In this document: in pieces, positions 10,701 to 19,466 of the stretch
Numbering within the stretch: position 1 is the first letter of the stretch
How the letters are laid out: every line of letters starts with the position of its first letter
Assembly (NCBI GenBank): GCA_946061515.1
Contig: CAMGRL010000002.1
Span: 34,847-98,846, forward strand
DNA: 64,000 nt
Reading direction: 5' to 3'
From: an uncultured Clostridia bacterium
Lineage (GTDB): Bacteria > Bacillota > Clostridia > Oscillospirales > Oscillospiraceae
The notes under the pieces: model-generated
Databases searched by the model: none
Told to the model about the DNA's origin: nothing
Seen by the model: the letters and a program-made list of their open reading frames with translations, nothing else
Translations under genes and position numbers: made by a program

Positions 10701-11274
10701 CTTCATAGTCCAGCACCTCGATCTTCTGCAGCTCATGTGAAGTGCGGAAGCCATCAAAGAAATGCTGGAAGGGTATGCTGCCCTTCACGGCGCTGAGATG
10801 CGCTACTGCGCCCAGATCCATACATTCCTGCACACTTGCCGAGGCAAGCTGAGCAAAGCCTGACTGCCGGCAGGCCATAACGTCTGAGTGGTCGCCGAAT
10901 ATGGAGATGGAGTGGGTACCCACAGTACGGGCCGCCACATGCATAACGCCGGGCAGCATGGAGCCGGCTATGCGGTACATGGGCGGGATCATCAGCATTA
11001 GTCCCTGAGACGCGGTGTAGGTCGTTGCGAGGGAGCCAGTCTCCAGCGCGCCGTGCATTGCGCCGCAGGCGCCGGACTCGGCCTGAAGCTCAACAAGCTT
11101 TACCGGCTGACCAAACAGATTCTTTTTGCCGTGTGCGGCCCAGTCATCCACATGGTCTGCCATGGGGCTTGAAGGGGTGATGGGGTAGATGGTTGCCACT
11201 TCGGTGAACGCGTAGGATACATATGCGGCCGCTTCGTTGCCATCCATCGTCTTCATAATCTTTTTTCCGGACAT
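7747..11274 (-). CDS. nifJ: Pyruvate:ferredoxin (flavodoxin) oxidoreductase
   Basis: 1175 aa; [18 protein letters not shown], two 4Fe-4S motifs ([30 protein letters not shown]), [20 protein letters not shown] TPP motif. Confidence 0.97.
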   Translation of the reverse strand: [1175 protein letters not shown]

Positions 11275-11306
11275 TTTATCTCTCCTGTCTTATTACGCAA
11301 TATTAA

Positions 11307-11347
11307 GCAAAAAAGACCAATTCCATTGTGAAATTGATCTTTTTTGC
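11307..11347 (-). terminator. Hairpin between UxaA-family gene and PFOR
   Basis: gcaaaaaagaccaattcc...gaaattgatcttttttgc imperfect inverted repeat with T tract. Confidence 0.6.
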
Positions 11348-11450
11348 CAGGGTTATAACAGTGAAAAATGGAGCTGAGAAATAATCACATCATGCCCGCT
11401 TCTCTGCCCGGCAGGCTGTGCCGCCGGTGGGCGCGGGGCGCTATGGTTTA

Positions 11451-12950
11451 TCAGAGCGCGCCCATCAGCAGCGGGAACGCATACTCTCTGTGGCCCAGTT
11501 TTTCCGCAATGGTGGGCTCGCCGTTGCATGCTGCAACGATTTTCTCAAACAGAAGCTTGCCGCCGTCGGCAATGGTCATTTCCCCTAAGGAAATGCCGGT
11601 CAGATCGGCATCCATGTTTTCTCCCATAAGCTTCATGGCATCGGGAGAGCCGGTCAGCTTGATTGCCGGTGCAATCGGATTGCCGACCGGGGTGCCGCGG
11701 CCGGTGCTGTACAGCAGGACCGTTGCGCCGGAGCAGGTCAGCCCCAGCAGGGAAAGCGGGTCAAGGCCAGGATTATCGACCACATACAAGCCCTTTCCTT
11801 CCGGGTACTGGCCAAAGTCGAGCGCGCCCTCCACAGGGGCTGTCCCGCCCTTTTTAACGTTGCCAAGCGCCTTTTCTTTGAGGGTGGTTATGCCGCCTGC
11901 GATATTGCCGGGAGCGGGGTTGCTCTCTTCGATACTTCTGCCCATAGATTTGGCCCGGTCGTACATGACCGTGAGCATGTCGATGATCTTGTCCGCGGTT
12001 TCCCTGGTTCTGGCCTGCTTGGTCAGAACACCTTCACCGCCATACCAGCCCACGGTCTCGCCCAGCAGAGAAGTACCGCCGTTCTTGACGATGATATCGG
12101 AGGCATAGCCGATCGCGGGGTTAGAGGCCACCGCCGTGGTCCAATCCGATGCGCCGCACTTAACGCCCAGACAGATATCCGCGACAGATACCTCTTCCCG
12201 CTCCTGCTTGTCAAGCTCTGCCTTCATGGCGATAACCAGCTTTTCCAGGTCCGCGTAGGCGGCCTCGGTGGAACCGTAATTCTGTGAGCGGACAAATGCG
12301 CAGGGCTTTTCCTCCTTGACCTGATCATAGAACCACTCTGCTTCCACGCTCTCACAGCCCAGACCGGCAAAAATCACCGCGCCCACATTGGGGTTGCGGG
12401 CAAGGCCCAGAAGGATCGCCTTGATCCGCTCTACCTCGTTGGGCAGGATGACGCAGCCGGAGGGATTGGTAATGGCAATAACATCCCGGAATTTGTACTC
12501 GATGTCGGAAACGATCTTGTTTGCGCAGACCGCAGTGGACAGCACGACCAGATGATTTCTGAAGCCCACTCTTCCGTCTTTGCGGCGATAGCCGTAAAGC
12601 TTTGGCGGATCATTCAGCAGAAAGCTGTTGTCGATTTCCGTGAGCGAGTTGGGGTTATATTCATAGAGATAGTTCTCTTTCCAGTTGGAGATCGGATCGA
12701 GCACATTGTGCACATGGACGTAGGTGCCGGCTTTCAAGTCTTCCCCGGCCACGCCGATGGGGTGGCCGTATTTATAAATCGTGTCACCCCTGGCAATCTC
12801 TTTTACCGCGATTTTATGTCCCTGGGGGACCTTGTCCGCACTGATCACATCGGACGCCGCTCCGTTAACGCTTATCCTGTCCCCCGGTTCGATCGCCTCA
12901 AGTGCGATCACAACATTGTCGTGCTCTTCAAATTTCAGTGTTTTTTTCAT
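11451..12950 (-). CDS. UxaA family hydrolase (altronate/galactarate dehydratase-like, SAF domain + C-terminal domain)
   Basis: 499 aa; N-terminal SAF-like (EPGDRISVNG...), GYRRKDGRVGFRNHLVVLSTAVCANKI, LGVKCGASDWTT motifs. Confidence 0.9.
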   Translation of the reverse strand: MKKTLKFEEHDNVVIALEAIEPGDRISVNGAASDVISADKVPQGHKIAVKEIARGDTIYKYGHPIGVAGEDLKAGTYVHVHNVLDPISNWKENYLYEYNPNSLTEIDNSFLLNDPPKLYGYRRKDGRVGFRNHLVVLSTAVCANKIVSDIEYKFRDVIAITNPSGCVILPNEVERIKAILLGLARNPNVGAVIFAGLGCESVEAEWFYDQVKEEKPCAFVRSQNYGSTEAAYADLEKLVIAMKAELDKQEREEVSVADICLGVKCGASDWTTAVASNPAIGYASDIIVKNGGTSLLGETVGWYGGEGVLTKQARTRETADKIIDMLTVMYDRAKSMGRSIEESNPAPGNIAGGITTLKEKALGNVKKGGTAPVEGALDFGQYPEGKGLYVVDNPGLDPLSLLGLTCSGATVLLYSTGRGTPVGNPIAPAIKLTGSPDAMKLMGENMDADLTGISLGEMTIADGGKLLFEKIVAACNGEPTIAEKLGHREYAFPLLMGAL

Positions 12951-12979
12951 GTCAGCTATTCCTCACAAGTATTTGGAAC

Positions 12980-14623
12980 TCATTCCGCCGAAATGACAGC
13001 ATCTCTGATCGAAAGCTCCATCTTTTCGCCGTTTTTGCGGATCAGTATATTTTTATTCCAATTTTTCTCATCTGTTTCCGGGTAATCAGCACGGTAGAAC
13101 ACGCCTCTGCTTTCTGTGCGGGTGTTGGAGGCCTTGACCTGCATTTCCGCCAGAAGCAGCATATTTCTGCAATGGATATACTCCGCCGCGTCTTTCAAGC
13201 CGTCGGTACTTACCTCCGCCAGCTCATCCCGCAGTGCACCGACGACCTGCGCAGCACGGGCAATACTCTCCCCGCTGCGAAGAACACCCATTTCCTCATG
13301 CAGCTTTTGGCCAAGCACCCGGCGGATATCGGAAAGATTTTTATCGCCGCCGCGTGCGCTGAGGGCTTCAAGCTCTGTCAGCACGCTGCCGCACTCCGCC
13401 GCGAACAGGCCAGCAGGCTCCAACTGCGCGGATACTGCGTAGTCCGCCGCGCTCTCCCCGGCCAGGCGGCCGAACACAACGGTTTCTGCCCCCGCGCAGC
13501 CGCCCAGACGGTTCGCGCCGTGCAGGCCGCCGGTCACCTCGCCGCAGGCAAAAAGTCCGGCCACTTCCGTACGGCCCTGGCAGTCAATGATCACACCGCC
13601 CAAATTGGTGTGGGACGCCGGCATCATCTCCGGCATCTCCCGGTTCAGATCCATTCCCACCTCCACAGCGGGTTTGGTGAAAATGGCATGATCCTTATAG
13701 AGCATATCATGGTCCATCATGGTCATGTTGTAGTAGATGCCGCCATGAGGCGTCCCTCTTCCGGCACGCACCTCAGTTTCCATGGCTCTTGCCAGGCTTC
13801 CCTTCTGCGCATTCTCGCGGGTAAGGCCGTAGTCTGCCATAAATTCTTTGCCCTCGCCGTTAAGCAGCTCTGCTCCGTGTCGGAGAAGGGTCGTGGCAAT
13901 AACCTTGCCTTCAATGGCTTCCGGATATACAAAGCAGCAAGGTTCAAACTGCTGAAATTCCATGTCCACCAGCGTCGCTCCAGCCTCATAGGCCATGGCA
14001 TACCCGTCGCCGATCAGGGCTTTGGGGTAGGTGGAAAAGCTCTGGATCGCTCCGCATCCGCCCATAGCCAGCACCACTGCCTTTGCACGGAAAAACAAAA
14101 CCCGGTCTTTATTGTCAACACCATATGCTCCGCTCACTTTTCCGGATGCCTTCAGCAGTCCGAGAATATCCACAGGCATATACTGTTCAATTTCCAATTC
14201 ATTGCACCGCTTCAGCAGTGCATTCATTTCAGTAACGCCGCTGGAAGTTCCGGACTTGATCAGTCGCGGGTACTTGGTTCCCAGTGTATGTATAGCAATA
14301 TAATTGCCGTTTTCGTCTTTATTGAAATGAACGCCTATACTCTCCAGCCAGGCCACTTCGCCCATTACATGCCGGGACAGGGTCCGGGCCAGGCGGTTAT
14401 CGTTGATGCCGAGACCGCTCTTTCCCATATCTTCATAATACAGTTCCTCTGAATCCCCCGGCATAACAGGTGCATTGAAGCCCATGATCTCAGGAGACGC
14501 GCAGGACCCCTTGCTGACAAGGGTGACAAGCTGTCCCTTTTCCGCCGCAGCGACTGCGGCACGCAGACCGGAAACTCCCCCGCCTATTACCAATACATCG
14601 CTATCTACGATTTTGTGTCTCAT
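12980..14623 (-). CDS. FAD-binding protein (fumarate reductase/L-aspartate oxidase-like flavoprotein)
   Basis: DVLVIGGGVSGLRAAVAAAEKG Rossmann motif; GGLHGANRLGGCAGAETVVFGRLAGESAA; likely start 14623 with ggagga RBS. Confidence 0.88.
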   Translation of the reverse strand: MRHKIVDSDVLVIGGGVSGLRAAVAAAEKGQLVTLVSKGSCASPEIMGFNAPVMPGDSEELYYEDMGKSGLGINDNRLARTLSRHVMGEVAWLESIGVHFNKDENGNYIAIHTLGTKYPRLIKSGTSSGVTEMNALLKRCNELEIEQYMPVDILGLLKASGKVSGAYGVDNKDRVLFFRAKAVVLAMGGCGAIQSFSTYPKALIGDGYAMAYEAGATLVDMEFQQFEPCCFVYPEAIEGKVIATTLLRHGAELLNGEGKEFMADYGLTRENAQKGSLARAMETEVRAGRGTPHGGIYYNMTMMDHDMLYKDHAIFTKPAVEVGMDLNREMPEMMPASHTNLGGVIIDCQGRTEVAGLFACGEVTGGLHGANRLGGCAGAETVVFGRLAGESAADYAVSAQLEPAGLFAAECGSVLTELEALSARGGDKNLSDIRRVLGQKLHEEMGVLRSGESIARAAQVVGALRDELAEVSTDGLKDAAEYIHCRNMLLLAEMQVKASNTRTESRGVFYRADYPETDEKNWNKNILIRKNGEKMELSIRDAVISAE

Positions 14624-14679
14624 GGTCCGATCCTCCAAGTTCGCCGGAATGGAATAACCGGCAAAGTATAAGGGGAATT

Positions 14680-14712
14680 GCCTGCTCTCCGTGCCAATGG
14701 CGGAGAGCAGGC
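14680..14712 (-). terminator. Terminator of transketolase operon
   Basis: gcctgctctccg...cggagagcaggc 12-bp stem between 14724 stop and next gene. Confidence 0.7.
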
Positions 14713-14723
14713 GCTGCATTGAA

Positions 14724-15674
14724 TCACAGGGCCTTTATTGCCTCTTTCATTGCGTCAACGCCAAATCCCAGATGGGCCATCTGCTCATCGAAGGAGCCAA
14801 ATCCGGGGAACAAATCGGGGACGCCCAAACGCTTGACCTTGCAGGGTATGCCGCTTTCTGCCGCAACTTCGCATACCGCTCCGCCCAGACCGCCAATGAT
14901 AAACGCATCCTCAACGGTGACGATTTTTCCGGTATTCTTTGCCGCCTTGCAGATCAGCTCTTTGTCAATGGGCTTGAGCGTGTGCATATCAACGACGCCG
15001 ACCTCCAGCCCCTCTTCCTTCAGCTGCTTTGCCGCTTCCACCGCAAAGGGGACCATCATGCCGCAGGCGATAATATAGCCGTCCTTGCCCTCGGCGATCT
15101 CAATGCCTTTGCCGAATTCGAACTTGTAGTCTTCCTGGTAAACTTCAGATTCATTGCGGCCATTGCCCAGGCGGAGGTAGACCGGTCCGTCTATCTCGTT
15201 TGCCGCTTCAAAGGCCTTGACAGCCTGGGTGGCATCGCAGGGCGCGCACAGAATAAGGTTCGGGAAAGTGCGGAGAATGGCCAGATCTTCAAGCGCGTAG
15301 TGGGTGGAGCCGCAGGGGCCCTGGCACAGTCCGGTGTTGCAGCCGATAACCTTGACGTTTGCCCGCTGATAGCACATGTTGGTGCGGATGCCCTCGCCGG
15401 CGCGAAGGGTGTTAAAAACCGACATGCCATAGACCCAGGGCTTATATCCCTCAAGGGCCAGGCCTGCTGCAAGGTCCATAGCCGCCATTTCGGCTATACC
15501 GGTGTTGTAGTACTGCTTGGGGAATTTTTGTATAAACTCGGGCATACCGGCGCGGCCAACATCGGCGGAGATCAGACGGAACTCAGGGTGTTCAACAGCA
15601 TACTTCTGCATTGCATGATCCAGATCAGGTCTTGCGTTGCCAAGCTTCTCTCGAAGTCCATAGGTTTTCATCAT
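14724..15674 (-). CDS. Transketolase C-terminal subunit
   Basis: Transketolase pyrimidine-binding/C-terminal family; start MMKTYGLREKLGNARPDLD at 15674 with ggaggg RBS. Confidence 0.92.
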   Translation of the reverse strand: MMKTYGLREKLGNARPDLDHAMQKYAVEHPEFRLISADVGRAGMPEFIQKFPKQYYNTGIAEMAAMDLAAGLALEGYKPWVYGMSVFNTLRAGEGIRTNMCYQRANVKVIGCNTGLCQGPCGSTHYALEDLAILRTFPNLILCAPCDATQAVKAFEAANEIDGPVYLRLGNGRNESEVYQEDYKFEFGKGIEIAEGKDGYIIACGMMVPFAVEAAKQLKEEGLEVGVVDMHTLKPIDKELICKAAKNTGKIVTVEDAFIIGGLGGAVCEVAAESGIPCKVKRLGVPDLFPGFGSFDEQMAHLGFGVDAMKEAIKAL

Positions 15675-15687
15675 TGTAATTCCCTCC

Positions 15688-16542
15688 TTATTTATAGCGG
15701 GTCTGCTTGACTTCCTCCAGGGCCTGTGCAAGCAGTTCGGGATCGGTCAGCATGCCATGATGCCACTTGGGCGTGCCTTCCATGAAGGAAACGCCATAGC
15801 CTTTGATGGTGTGGCCGATAATGACAGTAGGAACGTCAGAATCTGCATCAGGGATATTATCCAGTGCGTCTACAACTTCTTCCATGCAGTTGCCGTTTAT
15901 CTCAACAACATTCCAGCCAAAGGCTTTGAATTTGTCTCCCAGAGGCTCCAGCCTGAGGCCGCCATACTGCTCCTCTGTGGGCGAACTGAGACTGACCATG
16001 TTTCTGTCTACCAGGGCGACGAGGTTGCCGAGCTTGTAATGCGCTGCCAGCATGGCGCCTTCCCAGATCGCTCCTTCGTTGCACTCGCCGTCCCCGAGCA
16101 TTGTGAACACATGGTGCTTGTCTCCCCGCTCCTTCGCCGCCAGAGCCAGGCCGGAGCAAAGCGTTAGTCCGTGGCCAAGAGAGCCGGAGGATACCTCCAT
16201 GCCGGGGTTCTGGTTCTTGCAGGGATGCATGCCGTAGCGGCTGCCCCACGCGCCGTAGGTTTCAAAAATCTCATCAATACTGCCATAGCCCGCCATAGCC
16301 ATGGCAATATACAGGCATCCTGCGCCGTGCCCCTTGGAAAGGACAAATCTGTCTCTCTCGGGCCACTTGCCCGGGTAATCCAGATTTTTCTTCATCTTGT
16401 ACATATAGAGTGCTGTCATCATATCTGCCATAGAAAGATCTCCGCCCAGATGGATGACAGTCTTTGCGGAAAGCTTGAGTACTAATTCGCGCATTTCCAG
16501 TGCCTGGTCTTTCAACCGTTCAATGGTTTCTTTATCAGCCAT
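15688..16542 (-). CDS. Transketolase N-terminal subunit (TPP-binding)
   Basis: 284 aa; MLGDGECNEGAIWEGAMLAAHYKLGNLVALVDRN TPP motif, SKGHGAGCLYIAMA. Confidence 0.93.
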   Translation of the reverse strand: MADKETIERLKDQALEMRELVLKLSAKTVIHLGGDLSMADMMTALYMYKMKKNLDYPGKWPERDRFVLSKGHGAGCLYIAMAMAGYGSIDEIFETYGAWGSRYGMHPCKNQNPGMEVSSGSLGHGLTLCSGLALAAKERGDKHHVFTMLGDGECNEGAIWEGAMLAAHYKLGNLVALVDRNMVSLSSPTEEQYGGLRLEPLGDKFKAFGWNVVEINGNCMEEVVDALDNIPDADSDVPTVIIGHTIKGYGVSFMEGTPKWHHGMLTDPELLAQALEEVKQTRYK

Positions 16543-16602
16543 AGATTAGGTCCTCCTTAATTTTTGTTCTCCATGGTTGGGTACTTATCTATCTATATTT
16601 CA

Positions 16603-16619
16603 GCAATAATCATGCCAAC
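16603..16619 (-). promoter_or_regulatory. Sigma-54 promoter candidate upstream of split transketolase
   Basis: Reverse strand TTGGCATGATTATTGC, GG-N10-GC. Confidence 0.75.
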
Positions 16620-16621
16620 TT

Positions 16622-17527
16622 TCACGCCCACATAGTGTTTATCACTCTCGCCGTGAAAACCACGCCGGCCATCATGTCCGCGCCGGAGCTGCCGCCGATC
16701 GAAATCAGTCTCGCAGCCGCGTGCGGCCAGTCTTCTCCGCCTGCCGCGGTCAGAACATCCTCGATGGCGGAGAATCGGCCGCCGGCCGCAGCCGCGAGCA
16801 GATATGCCGCGCTGTATTTATTGGTCTTTTTTTCTGCCTTTTCCGCGACCAGAGAACAGAACGCAGTCCTTACTTTCAAATCGATCCCCCATTCTCTGGC
16901 GCAAAAATGGAGTGTGGAAAGCATTCCGGTGATAAAATCGTCAAAGGACGGGGTCAATCCCCTGCCCAGGCCAAGCACGCCATCCAGCCCTGTACTGAGC
17001 TCGGCCAAATTTGCCATCCTCAGCCCCCGCTCTATTTTCTGTATCCCGCCAAGACCGGTAAGGGCAAATATATCGTCAAGCGCATCCCGTTCGATCTCCG
17101 CGGAATCCCTGATCGAAAACGGCGAAAGATTGGATCTGTTTTGTGAGACCAAAAAGGCTCCGCCGCTGTTTTGGAGAAAATATATTCCCTCTGCCGCCGT
17201 TGACACCGGCCTTCCGGGCCCATAGGGCCTGTACTCTATTCGGGCAAACATGTCCCCATCCGCAAACCTGAGACAGTTATGCGCAAGGTTCAGCACACTT
17301 CCTGCCTCAATTCCCAGGTTCTTCGCCTTGTCGTTTATTTCCGTTCCAGCCAGCCCGAAGGGCAAGCTGCCATAGGCCCGGTCATAGAGCATAAGGATCC
17401 TGCCCTTATCATCCGCAAAATATATGCCGGAGCTGAACACGCCTGCCGCTGTAAGTTCATGTTTTTCTGCGCAATACCCGGCAAGCGCCGGATCACTGAC
17501 CGTCAGTATTCTGTTCAAGTTCCTCAC
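16622..17527 (-). CDS. DUF2877 protein (YlbF/AllH-like)
   Basis: 301 aa; GLGRGLTPSFDDFITGML motif and GGSSGADMMAGVV C-terminus typical of DUF2877. Confidence 0.75.
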   Translation of the reverse strand: MRNLNRILTVSDPALAGYCAEKHELTAAGVFSSGIYFADDKGRILMLYDRAYGSLPFGLAGTEINDKAKNLGIEAGSVLNLAHNCLRFADGDMFARIEYRPYGPGRPVSTAAEGIYFLQNSGGAFLVSQNRSNLSPFSIRDSAEIERDALDDIFALTGLGGIQKIERGLRMANLAELSTGLDGVLGLGRGLTPSFDDFITGMLSTLHFCAREWGIDLKVRTAFCSLVAEKAEKKTNKYSAAYLLAAAAGGRFSAIEDVLTAAGGEDWPHAAARLISIGGSSGADMMAGVVFTARVINTMWA

Positions 17528-19400
17528 CGTCCATCTGTTTGAGCCTTCTATGCAGTGTCGGGCGGCTTATTCCCAGTTTTTTCGCCGCGAGCGTCTTATT
17601 TCCCCCGCATTCTTTCAGCGTCCTTTGTATCAGTTCCTTTTTCGCATCATCCAGTGTTTGCGGCTCATCGGCCTGCTTAACCGCTTTCGGTGTACTGTTT
17701 ATATGCAGTGCGTCCATAACCTGTTCGGCTTCTACGTTTTCCCCTACGCTTGTCACCACCAGTCGTTCAACCACGTTTTTCAGTTCACGGACATTCCCCG
17801 GCCAGGCATAATTCTTCAGGATCTCCATCGCTTCAGGCGAATACTCCAAGGTCCGCCGTCCATTTTCCGCCGCATATTTTTTTGTAAAATTTTGAATCAG
17901 TGTTTCAATGTTTTCTCTGCACGCGCGCAGCGGCGGCAGCTCCAGTGACAAAACGTCAAGCCGGTAATAAAAATCGCTTCGGAACTTGCCCTCGTCCACC
18001 ATTTTTTTGAGATCGCGGTTTGACGCGGCAATAACGCGTATATCCACGGGGATGACCTTATCATCGCCAACGCGCATGATCTCATGCTCCTCCAGCACGC
18101 GAAGCAGTCTGGCCTGCATGTCGAGGCTCGTTTCCCCGATCTCATCCAGGAAGATCGTACCCTTATGCGCAAGCTCAAACAGGCCGATCTTTCCGCCGCG
18201 TTTTGCCCCGGTGAACGCGCCTTCAACGTAACCGAACAGCTCGGATTCCAGCAGGTTTGCCGGTATCGTCGCGCAGTTGACCGCAACAAACGCCTCCTCA
18301 CAGCGTTTGCTGTAGTTATGTATGCTCTGGGCAAACATCTCTTTGCCTGTGCCCGTCTCGCCCGAAATCAGTATGGAAGAATTAACCACCGCATAACGTT
18401 TCGCAGTCTGCACGGCCTTTTTCAGCAAAGGGCTTTCTGCGCAGATATTATCAAAGCTGTTTTTCGCGATAAGGCCCTTATTGGCCAGTTTCTGGCGTAT
18501 CTTCCGTTCGATCTTATGAACGTATTCGACTTCCTGCATCACGGTCACAAGGCTGTTTTCCTGTTCTTTTATGGGCAGAAAAGACGCTGTGAATTTGTAA
18601 TCGTTATACTCATACAATTCGTCATATACCGGCGTTCCGGTGCTCAGCGCTTTTTCCTTCATCTGCTGCATCTCGGGCAGCGGAAAACCGCTGAGAACCA
18701 CGTCTGCGCCAAGCAGCTTGGTGGCCCGCCGGTTCGCATGAGAGATGTCCCCTTTGCTGTCGACCACAATGACCCCTTCGCTTATGGTGTTCAACGCCGC
18801 TTCAAAAAGCTTGTCCCAGTGCTGGTCCCGGGCCAGCGCGGAGAGCACGCCCTTTGCCTCGATAATGGCGGTGACGATTTCATATTCGCTGGTTTTTATG
18901 CAGTAGTCATGGATGCCATAAGCCCTGGCTGCACGTGTTGCATCATAGCCGCCGATCACGGCTTTTATGCCGTCCTTCCGGAGCTGCGTCATGATCTTGT
19001 CAAAATCGGCCCACTGTTTTATCTCAAAATAATGGATCTTTGCGCCTATCGGCCTTTCAAGCTCACGGGTCATCTGAACCATGGTCGCGTTGCCGATAAC
19101 AGCAAACTCTCCCCACTCGTTCGTTGCTCTGACCAGCATCGCCGCAATGTCGTTTCCGGTAAAAGGAATTGCCGTAATGGGCAGCCCCATATTACGGGCG
19201 CGGAGATAACGTGCGTGGCCGCCGCGGGCAATGATGCACTGCCCGCCAAGCGCCCGGAAATTTTCTATGATCTTCAGGCTCTCTTCATAGGTGTGCGTCA
19301 TAAGCATCTCAACGTCATCCTCCGCTCCGGCGTGCGCGATGGCGTCTTTTACTGTGGGAAGCATCTCTTCGCTGTTTACAAGAAGTGCTATCGGTTTCAT
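17493..19400 (-). CDS. Second sigma-54-dependent regulator with PrpR N-terminal domain
   Basis: 635 aa; ISGETGTGKEMFAQSIHNYS, GYVEGAFTGAKRGGKIG (GAFTGA), C-terminal HTH GGNKTLAAKKLGISRPTLHRRL. Confidence 0.95.
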   Translation of the reverse strand: MKPIALLVNSEEMLPTVKDAIAHAGAEDDVEMLMTHTYEESLKIIENFRALGGQCIIARGGHARYLRARNMGLPITAIPFTGNDIAAMLVRATNEWGEFAVIGNATMVQMTRELERPIGAKIHYFEIKQWADFDKIMTQLRKDGIKAVIGGYDATRAARAYGIHDYCIKTSEYEIVTAIIEAKGVLSALARDQHWDKLFEAALNTISEGVIVVDSKGDISHANRRATKLLGADVVLSGFPLPEMQQMKEKALSTGTPVYDELYEYNDYKFTASFLPIKEQENSLVTVMQEVEYVHKIERKIRQKLANKGLIAKNSFDNICAESPLLKKAVQTAKRYAVVNSSILISGETGTGKEMFAQSIHNYSKRCEEAFVAVNCATIPANLLESELFGYVEGAFTGAKRGGKIGLFELAHKGTIFLDEIGETSLDMQARLLRVLEEHEIMRVGDDKVIPVDIRVIAASNRDLKKMVDEGKFRSDFYYRLDVLSLELPPLRACRENIETLIQNFTKKYAAENGRRTLEYSPEAMEILKNYAWPGNVRELKNVVERLVVTSVGENVEAEQVMDALHINSTPKAVKQADEPQTLDDAKKELIQRTLKECGGNKTLAAKKLGISRPTLHRRLKQMDGEELEQNTDGQ

Positions 19401-19466
19401 CTGTTTCCCTCCAAAAACTGTCGTTGCTTAACTATAACATGTTTCCGCGGAGGCTGTCGCATTATT

